A stretch of 64,000 bases of DNA from Meconema thalassinum. Lineage: Eukaryota > Arthropoda > Insecta > Orthoptera > Tettigoniidae. The notes under the pieces were generated by a model, which saw only the letters and a list, made by a program, of their open reading frames with translations, did no database searches and was not told the origin of the DNA. The position numbers were made by a program, and so were the translations under genes. The stretch is from contig CAMPQE020000056.1 in the NCBI GenBank assembly GCA_946902985.2, forward strand, positions 372,001 through 436,000. Direction: 5' to 3'. Positions within the stretch are counted from its first letter, which is position 1, and each line of letters begins with the position of its first letter. Below, piece after piece: positions 1 through 13,300 of the stretch.

Positions 1-3000
1 CCGAGGTCAGCGCTTATAAACACACGACACTCTCTCTCACTGACAGTCCTTTCACCTCTCGCAATCTGGTCCCACTGACTGACCCCCGACTGCTCTGAGG
101 TCAGCGCTTATAAACACACGACACTCTCTCTCACTGACAGTCCTTCCACTCTCGCAGTCTGGTCCCACTGTCTGACTCCTCACTGCTCTGAGTTCAGCGC
201 TTATAAACACACGACACTCTCTCTCACGGACAGTCCTTTCACCTCTCGCAGACTGGTCCCACTGTCTGACCCCCGACTGCTCTGAGGTCAGCGCTTATAA
301 ACACACGACACCCTCTCTCACTGACAGTCCTTCCACCTCTCGCAGTCTGGTCCCACTGTCTGACCGCCGACTGCTCTGAGATCAGCGCTTATAAACACAC
401 GTCACTCTCTCTCACTGACAGTCCTTCCACCTCTCGCAGTCTGGTCCCACTGTCTGACTCCTTACTGCTCTGAGGTCAGCGATTATAAACACACGACACT
501 CTCTCTCACTGTGCCCTCACGGACAGTCCTTTCACCTCTCGCAGTCTGGTCCCACTGTCTGACCCCTGACTGCTCTGAGGTCAGGGCTTATAAACACACG
601 ACACTCTCTCTCACGTTGCCCTCACGGACAGTCCTTTCACCTCTCGCAGTCTGGTCCCACTGTCTGACCCCCGACTGCTCTGAGGTCAGCGCTTATATAC
701 ACACGTCACTCTCTCTCACGGACAGTCCTTTCACATCTCGCAGTCTGGTCCCTCTGCCTGACTCCCGACAGCTCCGAGGTCAGCGCTTATAAACACACGA
801 CACTCTCTCTCACTGACAGTCCTTTCACCTCTCGCAGTCTGGTCCCACTGTCTGACCCCCGACTGCTCTGCGGTCAGCGCTTATAAACACACGACACTCT
901 CTCTCACGGACAGTCCTTTCACCTCTTGCAGGCTGGTCCCACCGTCTGACCCCCGACTGCTCTGAGTTCAGGCGCTTATAAACACACGTCACTCCCTCTC
1001 ACGGACAGACCTTTCACCTCTCGCACTCTGGTCCCTCTGTCTGACCCCCGACTGCTCTGAGGTCAGAGCTTATAAACACACGTCGCTCTCTCTCACGGAC
1101 AGACCTTTCACCTCTCGTAGTCTGGTCCCACTGTCTGACCCACGACTGCTCTGAGGTCAGCGCTTATAAACACACGACACACTCTCTCACGGACAGTCCT
1201 TTCACCTCTCGCAGTCTGATCCCACTGTCTGACCCCCGACTGCTCTGAGGTCAGCGCTTATAAACACACGTCACTCTCTCTCACGGACAGTCCTTTCACC
1301 TCTCGCAGACTGGTCCCAATGTCTGAACCCCGACTGCTCTGAGGTCAGCGCTTATAAACACACGACACTCTCTCTCACTGACAGTCCTTTCACCTCTCGC
1401 AGTCTGGTCCCACTGTCTGACTCCTTACTGCTCTGAGGTCAGCGCTTATAAACACACGACACTCTCTCTCACTGTGCCCTCACGGACAGTCCTTTCACCT
1501 CTCGCAGTCTGGTCCCACTGTCTGACCCCTGACTGCTCTGAGGTCAGGGCTTATAAACACACGACACTCTCTCTCACGGTGCCCTCACGGACAGTCCTTT
1601 CACCTCTCGCAGTCTGGTCCCACTGTCTGACCCCCGACTGCTCTGAGGTCAGCGCTTATATACACACGTCACTCTCTCTCACGGACAGTCCTTTCACCTC
1701 TCGCAGTCTGGTCCCTCTGTCTGACCCCCGACTGCTCCGAGGTCAGCGCTTATAAACACACGACACTCTCTCTCACTGACAGTCCTTTCACCTCTCGCAG
1801 TCTGGTCCCACTGTCTGACCCCCGACTGCTCTGCGGTCAGCGCTTATAAACACACGACACTCTCTCTCACGGACAGTCCTTTCACCTCTCGCAGTCTGGT
1901 CCCACTGTCTGACCCCCGACTGCTCTGGGGTCAGCGCTTATAAACACACGTCGCTCTCTCTCATGGACAGTCCTTTCACCTCTTGCAGGCTGGTCCCACC
2001 GTCTGACCCCCGACTGCTCTGAGGTCAGCGCTTATAAACACACGTCACTCTCTCTCACGGACAGACCTTTCACCTCTCGCACTCTGGTCCCTCTGTCTGA
2101 CCTCCGACTGCTCTGAGGTCAGCGCTTATAAACACACGTCGCTCTCTCTCACGGACAGACCATTCACCTCTCGCAGTCTGGTCCCACTGTCTGACCAACG
2201 ACTGCTCTGAGGTCCGCGCTTATAAACACACGACACACTCTCTCACGGACAGTCCTTTCACCTCTCGCAGTCTGGTCCCACTGTCTGACCCCCGACTGCT
2301 CTGAGGTCAGCGCTTATAAACACACGCCACTCTCTCTCACGGACAGTCCTTTCACCTCTCGCAGTCTGGTCCCTCTGTCTGACACCCGACTGCTCCGAAG
2401 TCAGCGCTTATAAACACACGACACTCTCTCTCACTGACAGTCCTTTCACCTCTCGCAGTCTGGTCCCACTGTCTGACCCCCGACTGCTCTGAGGTCAGCG
2501 CTTATAAACACACGACACTCTCTCTCACTGACAGTCCTTCCACCTCTCGCAGTCTGGTCCCACTGTCTGACTCCTCACTGTTCTGAGGTCAGCGCTTATA
2601 AACACACGACACTCTCTCTCACGGACAGTCCTTTCACCTCTCGCAGACTGGTCCCACTGTCTGACCCCCGACTGCTCTGAGGTCAGCGCTTATAAACACA
2701 CGACACCCTCTCTCACTGACAGTCCTTCCACCTCTCGCAGTCTGGTCCCACTGTCTGACTCCTTACTGCTCTGAGGTCAGCGCTTATAAACACACGACAC
2801 TCTCTCTCACTGTGCCCTCACGGACAGTCATTTCACCTCTCGCAGTCTGGTCCCACTGTCTGACCCCTGACTGCTCTGAGGTCAGGTCTTATAAACACAC
2901 GACACTCTCTCTCACGGTGCCCTCACGGACAGTCCTTTCACCTCTCGCAGTCTGGTCCCACTGTCTGACCCCCGACTGCTCTGAGGTCAGCGCTTATATA

Positions 3001-6000
3001 CACACGTCACTCTCTCTCACGGACAGTCCTTTCACATCTCGCAGTCTGGTCCCTCTGTCTGACCCCCGACTGCTCCGAGGTCAGCGCTTATAAACACACG
3101 ACATTCTCTCTCACTGACAGTCCTTTCACCTCTCGCAGTCTGAACCCACTGTCTGACCCCCGACTGCTCTGCGGTCAGCGCTTATAAACACAAGACACTC
3201 TCTCTCACGGACAGTCCTTTCACCTCTCGCAGTCTGGTCCCACTGTCTGACCCCCGACTGCTCTGGGGTCAGCGCTTATAAACACACGTCGCTCTCTCTC
3301 ACGGACAGTCCTTTCACCTCTTGCAGGCTGGTCCCACCGTCTGACCCCCGACTGCTCTGAGGTCAGCGCTTATAAACACACGTCACTCTCTCTCACGGAC
3401 AGACCTTTCACCTCTCGCACTCTGGTCCCTCTGTCTGACCCCCGACTGCTCTGAGGTCAGAGCTTATAAACACACGTCGCTCTCTCTCACGGACAGACCT
3501 TTCACCTCTCGTAGTCTGGTCCCACTGTCTGACCCACGACTGCTCTGAGGTCAGCGCTTATAAACACACGACACACTCTCTCACAGACAGTCCTTTCACC
3601 TCTCGCAGTCTGGTCCCACTGTCTGACCCCCGACTGCTCTGAGGTCAGCACTTATAAACACACGTCACTCTCTCTCACGGACAGTCCTTTCACCTCTCGC
3701 AGTCTGGTCCCTCTGTCTGACCCCCGACTGCTCCGAGGTCAGAGCTTATAAACACACGACACTCTCACTCACTGAGAGTCCTTTCACCTCTCGCAGTCTG
3801 GTCCCACTGTCTGACCCCCGACTGCTCTGAGGTCAGCGCTTATAAACACACGACACTCTCTCTCACTGACAGTCCTTCCACCTCTCGCAGTCTGGTCCCA
3901 CTGTCTGACTCTTCACTGCTCTGAGGTCAGCGCTTATAAACACACGACACTCTCTCTCACGGACAGTCCTTTCACCTCTCGCAGACTGGTCCCACTGTCT
4001 GACCCCCGACTGCTCTGAGGTCAGCGCTTATAAACACACGACACTCTCTCTCACTGACAGTCCTTTCACCTCTCGCAGTCTGGTCCCACTGTCTGACTCC
4101 TTACTGCTCTGAGGTCAGCGCTTATAAACACACGACACTCTCTCTCACTGGGCCCTCACGGACAGTCCTTTCACCTCTCGCAGTCTGGTCCCACTGTCTG
4201 ACCCCTGACTGCTCTGAGGTCAGGGCTTATAAACACACGACACTCTCTCTCACGGTGCCCTCACGGACAGTCCTTTCACCTCTCGCAGTCTGGTCCCACT
4301 GTCTGACCCCCGACTGCTCTGAGGTCAGCGCTTATATACACACGTCACTCTCTCTCACGGACAGTCCTTTCACCTCTCGCAGTCTTGTCCCTCTGACTGA
4401 CCCCCGACTGCTCCGAGGTCAGCGCTTATAAACACACGACACTCTCTCTCACTGACAGTCCTTTCACCTCTCACAGTCTGGTCCCACTGTCTGACCCCCG
4501 ACTGCTCTGCGTTCAGCGCTTATAAACACACGACACTCTCTCTCACGGACAGTCCTTTCACGTCTCGCAGTCTGGTCCCACTGTCTGACCCCCGACTGCT
4601 CTGGGGTCAGCGCTTATAAACACACGTCGCTCTCTCTCACGGACAGTCCTTTCACCTCTTGCAGGCTGGTCCCACCGTCTGACCCCCGACTGCTCTGAGG
4701 TCAGCGCTTATAAACACACGTCACTCTCTCTCATGGACAGACCTTTCACCTCTCGCACTCTGGTCCCTCTGTCTGACCCCCGACTGCTTTGAGGTCAGCG
4801 CTTATAAACACACGTCGCTCTCTCTCACGGACAGACCTTTCACCTCTCGCAGTCTGGTCCCACTGTCTGACCCACGACTGCTCTGAAGTCAGCGCTTATA
4901 AACACACGACACACTCTCTCACGGACAGTCCTTTCACCTCTCGCAGTCTGGTCCCACTGTCTGACCCCCGACTGCTCTGAGGTCAGCGCTTATAAACACA
5001 CGTCACTCTCTCTCACGGACAGTCCTTTCACCTCTCGCAGTCTGGTCCCTCTGTCTGACCCCCGACTGCTCCGAGGTCAGCGCTTATAAACACACGACAC
5101 TCTCTCTCACGGACAGTCCTTTCACCTCTCGCAGACTGGTCCCACTGTCTAACCCCCGACAGCTCTGAGGTCAGCGCTTATAAACACACGACACTCTCTC
5201 TCACTGACAGTCCTTTCACCTCTCGCAGTCTGGTCCCACTGTCTGACCCCCGACTGCTCTGAGGTCAGCGCTTATAAACATCGACACTCTCTCTCACTGA
5301 CAGTCCTTCCACCTCTCGCAGTCTGAACCCACTGTCTGACTCCTCACTGCTCTGAGGTCAGCGCTTATAAACACACGACACTCTCTCTCACGGACAGTCC
5401 TTTCACCTCTCGCAGACTGGTCCCACTGTCTGACCCCCGACTGCTCTGAGGTCAGCGGTTATAAACACACGACACCCTCTCTCACTGACAGTCCTTCCAC
5501 CTCTAGCAGTCTGGTCCCACTGTCTGACTCCTCACTGCTCTGAGGTCAGCGCTTATAAACACACGACACTCTCTCTCACGGACAGTCCTTTCACCTCTCG
5601 CAGACCGGTCCCACTGTCTGACCCTCGACTGCTCTGAGGTCAGCGCTTATAAACACACGACACTCTCTCTCACTGACAGTCCTTTCACCTCTCGCAGTCT
5701 GGTCCCACTGTCTGACCCCCGACTGCTCTGAGGTCAGCGCTTATAAACACACGACACTCTCTCTCACTGACAGTCCTTCCACCTCTCGCAGTCTGGTCCC
5801 ACTGTCTGACCCCCGACTGCTCTGCGGTCAGCGCTTATAAACACACGGCACTCTCTCTCACGGACAATCTTTTCACCTCTCGCAGTCTGGTCCCACTGTT
5901 TGACCCCCGACTGCTCTGGGGTCAGGGCTTATAAACACACGTCGCTCTCTCTCACGGACAGTCCTTTCACCTCTTGCAGGCTGGTCCCACCGTCTGACCC

Positions 6001-9000
6001 CCGACTGCTCTGAGGTCAGCGCTTATAAACACACGTCACTCTCTCTCACGGACAGACCATTCACCTCTCGCAATCTGGTCCCTCTGTCTGACCCCCGACT
6101 GCTCTGAGGTCAGCGCTTATAAACACACGTCGCTCTCTCTCTCACGGACAGACCTTTCACCTCTCGCAGTCTGGTCCCACTGTCTGACCCACAACTGCTC
6201 TGATGTCAGCGCTTATAAACACACGACACACTCTCTCACGGACAGTCCTTTCACCTCTCGCAGTCTGGTACCACTGTCTGACCCCCGACTGCTCTGAGGT
6301 CAGGGCTTATAAACACACGTCACTCTCTCTCACGGACAGTCCTTTCACCTCTCGCAGTCTGGTCCCTCTGTCTGACCCCCGACTGCTCCGAGGTCAGCGC
6401 TTATAAACACACGACACTCTCTCTCACTGACAGTCCTTTCACCTCTCGCAGTCTGGTCCCACTGTCTGACCCCCGACTGCTCTGAGGTCAGCGCTTATAA
6501 ACACACGACACTCTCTCTCACTGACAGTCCTTACACCTCTCGCAGTCTGGTCCCACTGTCTGACTCCTCACTGCTCTGAGGTCAGCGCTTATAAACACAC
6601 GACACTCTCTCTCACGGACAGTATTTTTACCTCTCGCAGACTGGTCCCACTGTCTGACCCCCGACTGCACTGAGGTCAGCGCTTATAAACACACGACACC
6701 CTCTCTCACTGACAGTCCTTCCACCTCTCGCAGTCTGGTCCCACTGTCTGACTCCTCCCTGCTCTGAGATCAGCGCTTATAAACACACGACACTCTCTCT
6801 CACGGACAGTCCTTTCACCTCTCGCAGACTGGTCCAACTGTCTGACCCCCGACTGCTCTGAGGTCAGCGCTTATAAACACACGACACTCTCAATGACAGT
6901 CCTTTCAACTCTCGCAGTCTGGTCCCACTGTCTGACTCCTTACTGCTCTGAGGTCAGATCTTATAAACACACGACACTGTCTCTCACTGTGCCCTCACCG
7001 TCAGTCCTTTCACCTCTCGCAGTCTGGTCCCACTGTCTGACCCCTGACTGCTCTGAGGTCAGGGCTTATAAACACACGACACTCTCTCTCACGGTGCCCT
7101 CACGGACAGTCCTTTCACCTCTCGCAGTCTGGTCCCACTGTCTGACCCCCGACTGCTCTGAGGTCAGCGCTTATATACACACGTCACTCTCTCTCACGGA
7201 AAGTCCTTTCACCTCTCGCAGTCTGGTCCCTCTGTCTGACCCCCGACTGCTCCGAGGTCAGCGCTTATATACACACGACACTCTCTCTCTCTGACAGTCC
7301 TTTCACCTCTCGCAGTCTGGTCCCACTCTCTGACCCCCGACTGCTCTGCGGTCAGCGCTTATAAACACACGACACTCTCTCTCACGGACAGTCCTTTCAC
7401 CTCTCGCAGTCTGGTCCCACTGTCTGACCCCCGACTGCTCTGGGGTCAGCGCTCATAAACACACGTCGCTCTCTCTCACGGACAGTCCTTTCACCTCTTG
7501 CAGGCTGGTCCCACCGTCTGACCCCCGACTGCTCTGAGGTCAGCGCTTATAAACACACGTCACTCTCTCTCACGGACAGACCTTTCACCTCTCGCACTCT
7601 GGTCCCTCTGTCTGACCCCCGACTGCTCTGAGGTCAGCGCTTATAAACACACGTCGCTCTCTCTCACGGACAGAACTTTCACCTCTCGCCGTCTGGTCCC
7701 ACTGTCTGACCCACGACTGCTCTGAGGTCAGCGCTTATTAACACACGACACACTCTCTCACGGACAGTCCTTTCACCTCTCGCAGTCTGGTCCCACTGTC
7801 TGACCCCCGACTGCTCTGAGGTCAGCGCTTATAAACACACGTCACTCTCTCTCACGGACATTCCTTCCACCTCTCGCAGTCTGGTCCCACTGTCTGACTC
7901 CTCACTGCTCTGAGGTCAGCGCTTATAAACACACGACACTCTCTCTCACGGACAGTCCTTTCACCTCTCGCAGACTTGTCCCACTGTCTGACCCCCGACT
8001 GCTCTGAGGTCAGCGCTTATAAACACACAACACCCTCTCTCACTGACAGTCCTTCCACCTCTCGCAGTCTGGTCCCACTGTCTGACTCCTCACTGCTCTG
8101 AGGTCAGCGCTTATAAACATACGACACTCTCTCTCACGGACAGTCCTTTCACCTCTCGCAGACTGGTCCCACTGTCTGACCCCCGACTGCTCTGAGGTCA
8201 GCGCTTATAAACTCACGACACTCTCTCTCACTGACAGTCCTTTCACCTCTCGCAGTCTGGTCCCACTGTCTTACTCCTTACTGCTCTGAGGTCAGCGCTT
8301 ATAAACACACGACACTCTCTCTCACTGTACCCTCACGGACAGTCCTTTCACCTCTCGCAGTCTGGTCCCACTGTCTGACCCCTGACTGCTCTGAGGTCAG
8401 GGCTTATAAACACACGACACTCTCTCTCACGGTGCCCTCACGGACAGTCCTTTCACCTCTCGCAGTCTGGTCCCACTGTCTGACCCCTGACTGCTCTGAG
8501 GTCATCGCTTATATACACACGTCACTCTCACTCACGGACAGTCCTTTCACCTCTCGCAGTCTGGTCCCTCTGTCTGACCCCCGACTGCTCCGAGGTCAGC
8601 GCTTATAAACACACGACACTCTCTCTCACTGACAGTCCTTTCACCTCTCGCAGTCTGGTCCCACTGTCTGACCCCCGACTGCTCTGCGGTCAGCGCTTAT
8701 AAACACACGACACTCTCTCTCACGGACAGTCCTTTCACCTCTCTCAGTCTGGTCCCACTGTCTGACCCCCGACTGCTCTGGGGTCAGCGCTTATAAACAC
8801 ACGTCGCTCTCTCTCACGGACAGTCCTTTCACCTCTTGCAGGCTGGTCCCACCGTCTGACCCCCGACTGCTCTGAGGTCAGCGCTTATAAACACACGTCA
8901 CTCTCTCTCTCACGGACAGCCCTTTCACCTCTCGCACTCTGGTCCCTCTGTCTGACCACCGACTGCTCTGAGGTCAGCGCTTATAAACACACTTCGCTCT

Positions 9001-10300
9001 CTCTCACGGACAGACCTTTCACCTCTCGCAATCTGGTCCCACTGTCTGACCCACGACTGCTCGGAGGTCAGCGCTTATAAACACACGACACAGTCTCTCA
9101 AGGACAGTCCTTTCACCTCTCGCAGTCTGGTCCCACTGTCTGACCCCCGACTGCTCTGAGGTCAGCGCTTATAAACACACGTCACTCTCTCTCACGGACA
9201 GTCCTTTCACCTCTCGCAGTCTGGTCCCTCTGTCTGACCCCCGACTGCTCCGAGGTCAGCGCTTATAAACACACGACACTCTCTCTCACTGACAGTCCTT
9301 TCACCTCTTGCAGTCTGGTCCCACTGTCTGACCCCCGACTGCTCTGAGGTCAGCGCTTATAAACACACGACACTCTCTCTCACTGACAGTCCTTCCACCT
9401 CTCGCAGTCTGGTCCCACTGCCTGACTCCTCACTGCTCTGAGGTCAGCGCTTATAAACACACGACACTCTCTCTCACGGACAGTCCTTTCACCTCTCGCA
9501 GTCTGGTCCCTCTGTCTGACCCCCGACTGCTCCGAGGTCAGCGCTTATAAACACACGACACTCTGTCTCACTGACAGTCCTTTCACCTCTCGCAGTCTGA
9601 TCCCACTGTCTGATCCCCGACTGCTCTGAGGTCAGCGCTTATAAACACACGACACTCTCTCTCACTGTGCCCTCACGGACAGTCCTTTCACCTCTCGCAG
9701 TCTGGTCCCACTGTCTGACCCCTGACTGCTCTGAGGTCAGCGCTTATAAACACACGTCACTCTCTCTCACGCTGCCCACACGGACAGTCCTTTCACCTCT
9801 CGAAGTCTGGTCCCACTGTCTGACGCCCGACTGCTCTGAGGTCAGCGCTTATAAACACACGTCACTCTCTCTCACGGACAGTCCTTTCACCTCTCGCAGA
9901 CTGGTCCCACTGTCTGACCCCCGACTGCTCTGAGGTCAGCGCATATAAACACACGTCACTCTCTCTCACGGACAGTCCTTTCACCTCTCGCAGTCTGGTC
10001 CCACTGTCTGACCCACGACTGCTCTGAAGTCAGCGCTTATAAACACACGACATACTCTCTCACGGACAGTCCTTTCACCTCTCGCAGCCTGGTCCCACTG
10101 TCTGACCCCCGACTGCTCTGAGGTCAGCGCTTATAAACACACGACACTCTCTCTCACGGACAGTCCTTTCACCTCTCGCAGTCTGGTCCCACTGTCTGAC
10201 CCCCGACTGCTCTGAGGTCAGCGCTTATAAACACACGACACACTCTCTCACGGACAGTCCTTTCACCTCTCGCAGTCTGGTCCCACTGTCTGACCCCCGA
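1..10300. repeat. Satellite block A: 1338-bp higher-order repeat
   Basis: A distinctive pair of 105-bp monomers, entered by CACTGTGCCCTCACGG or a close variant, recurs at about 511, 1474, 2812, 4150, 6989, 8327 and 9667. The steps are 963, 1338, 1338, 2839, 1338 and 1340 bp. A step of 1338 bp equals twelve 94-bp plus two 105-bp monomers, so the unit of amplification is a 14-mer. The 963-bp and 2839-bp steps fit loss of about four monomers and an extra block of about sixteen. Variant monomers (for example TTGCAGGCTGGTCCCACCG) occur at fixed places within the period. Confidence 0.85.
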
Positions 10301-13300
10301 CTGCTCTGAGGTCAGCGCTTATAAACACACGACACTCTCTCTCACGCTACCCTCACGGACAGTCCTTTCAACTCTCGCAGTCTGGTCCCACAGACTGACA
10401 CCCACTGCTCTGAGGACAGCGCTTATAAACACACGACACTCTCTCTCACGGACAGTCATTTCACCTCTCGCAGTCTGGTCCCACTGTCTGAGCCCCGCTG
10501 CTCTGAGGTCATCGCTTATAAACACACGTCACCCTCTCTCACGCTGTCCTCACGGGCAGTCCTTACACCTCTCGCAGTCTGGTCCCACTGTCTGACCCCC
10601 GACTGCTCTGAGGTCAGCGCTTATAAACACACGTCACTCTCTCTCACGAACAGTCCTTTCACCTCTCGCAGTCTGGTCCCACTGTCTGACCCCCGACTGC
10701 TCTGAGATCAGCGCTCTTAAACACTCGTCACTCTCTCTCACGGACCGTCCTTTCACCTCTCGCAGCCTGGTCCCACTGTCTGACCCCCGACTGCTCTGAG
10801 ATCAGCGCTTATAAACACACGTCACTCTCTCTCACGGACAGTCCTTTCACCTCTCGCAGTCTGGTCCCACAGACTGACACCCACTGCTCTGAGGACAGCG
10901 CTTATAAACACACGACACTCTCTCTCACGGACAGTCCTTTCACCTCTCGCACTCTGGTCCCACTGTTTGACCCCCGACTGCTCTGAGATCAGCGCTTATA
11001 GACACACGTCACTCTCTCTCACGGACAGTCCTTTCACCTCTCGCAGTCTGGTCCCACTGTCTGACCCCCGACTGCTCTGAGGTCAGCGCTTACAAACACA
11101 CGTCACTCTCTCGAACGCTGTCCTCACGGACAGTCCTTTCACCTCTCGCAGTCTGGTCCCACTGTCTGACCCCCGACTGCTCTGAGGTCAGCGCTTATAA
11201 ACACACGACACTCTCTCTCACGGACAGTCCTTTCACCTCTCGCAGTCTGGTCCCACTGTCTGACCCCCGACTGCTCTGAGGTCAGCGCTTATAAACACAC
11301 GACACTCTCTCTCATGGACAGTCCTTTCACCTCTCGCAGACTGATCCCACTTTCTGACCCCCGACTGCTCTGAGATCAGCGCTTATAAACACACGACACT
11401 CTCTCTCACTGAGAGTCCTTTCACCTCTCGCAGTCTGGTCCCACTGTCTGACCCCCGACTGCTCTGAGGTCAGCGCTTATTAACACACGACACTCTCTCT
11501 CACTGACAGTCCTTCCACCTCTCGCAGTCTGGTCCCACTGTCTGACCCCCGACTGCTCTGAGTTCAGCGCTTATAAACACACGACACTCTCTCACACGGA
11601 CAGTCCATTCACCTCTCGCAGTGTGGTCATACTGTCTGACCCCCGACTGCTCTGAAGTCAGCGCTTATAAACACACGTCATTCTCTCTCACGGACAGCCC
11701 TTTCACTTCTCGCAGTGTGGTCCCACGGTCTGACCCCCGACTGCTCTGAGATCAGCGCTTATAATCACACGTCACTCTCTCTCACGGACAGTCCTTTCAC
11801 CTCTCGCAGTCTGGTCCCACTGTCTGACCCCCGATTGCTCTGAGATCAGCGCTTATATACACACGTCACTCTCTCTCACGGACAGTCCTTTCACCTCTCG
11901 CAGTCTGGTCCCACTGTCTGACCCCCGACTGCTCTGAGGTCAGCGCTTACAAACACACGTCACTCATTCTCACGGACAGTCCTTTCACCTCTCGCAGTCT
12001 GGTCCCACTGTCTGACCCCCGACTGTTCTGAGGTCAGCGCTCATAAATACACGACACTCTCTCTCACGGACAGTCCTTTCACCTCTCGCAGTCCTGTCCC
12101 TCTGTCTGAACCCCGACTGCTCTGAGGTCATCGCTTATAAAAACACGACACTCCCTCTCACGGACAGTCCTTTCACCTCTCGCAGTCTGGTCCCACTGTC
12201 TGACCCCCGATTGCTCTGAGGTCAGCGCTTATAAACACACGACACTCTCTCTCACGGACAGTCCTTTCACCTCTCGCAGTCTGGTCCCACTGTCTGACCC
12301 CCGACTGCTCTGAGGTCAGCGCTTATAAACACACGACACACTCTTTCACGGACAGTCCTTTCACCTCTCGCAGTCTGGTCCCTCTGTCTGACCCCCGACT
12401 GCTCTGAGGTCAGCGCTTATAAACACACGTCACTCTCTCTCACGGACAGTCCTTTCACCTCTCGCAGTCTGGTCCCTCAGTCTGACCCCCGACTGCTCTG
12501 AGGTCAGCGCTTATAAACACACGACACTCTCTCTCACTGACAGTCCTTCCACCTCTCGCAGTCTGGTCCCACTGTCTGACTCCTCACTGCTCTGAGGTCA
12601 GCGCTTATAAACACACGACACTCTCTATCACGGACAGTCCTTTCACCTCTCGCAGACTGGTCCCACTGTCTGACCCCCGACTGCTCTGAGGTCAGCGCTT
12701 ATAAACACACGACACTCTCTCTCACGGACAGTCCTTTCACCTCTCGCAGTCTGGTCCCTCTGTCTGACCCCCGACTGCTCTGAGGTCAGCGCTTACAAAC
12801 ACACGTCACTCTCTCGCACGCTGCCCTCACGTACAGTCCTTTCACCTCTCGCAGTCTGGTCCCACTGTCTGACCCCCGACTGCTCTGAGGTCAGCGCTTA
12901 TAAATACACGACACTCTCTCTCACGCTGTCCTCACGGACAGTCCTTTCACCTCTCGCAGTCTGGTCCCACTGTCTGACCCCCGACTGCTCTGAGGTCAGC
13001 GCTTATAAACACACGACACTCTCTCTCACGGACAGTCCTTTCACCTCTCGCAGTCTGGTCCCTCTGTCTGACCCCCGACTGCTCTGAGGTCAGCGCTTAC
13101 AAACACACGTCACTCTCTCGCACGCTGTCCTCACGGACAGTCCTTTCACCTCTCGCAGTCTGGTCCCACTGTCTGACCCCCGATTGCTCTGAGGTCAGCG
13201 CTTATAAACACACGACACTCTCTTTCACGGACAGTCCTTTCACCTCTCGCAGTCTGGTCCCACTGTCTGACCCCCAACTGCTCTGAGGTCAGCGCTTATA

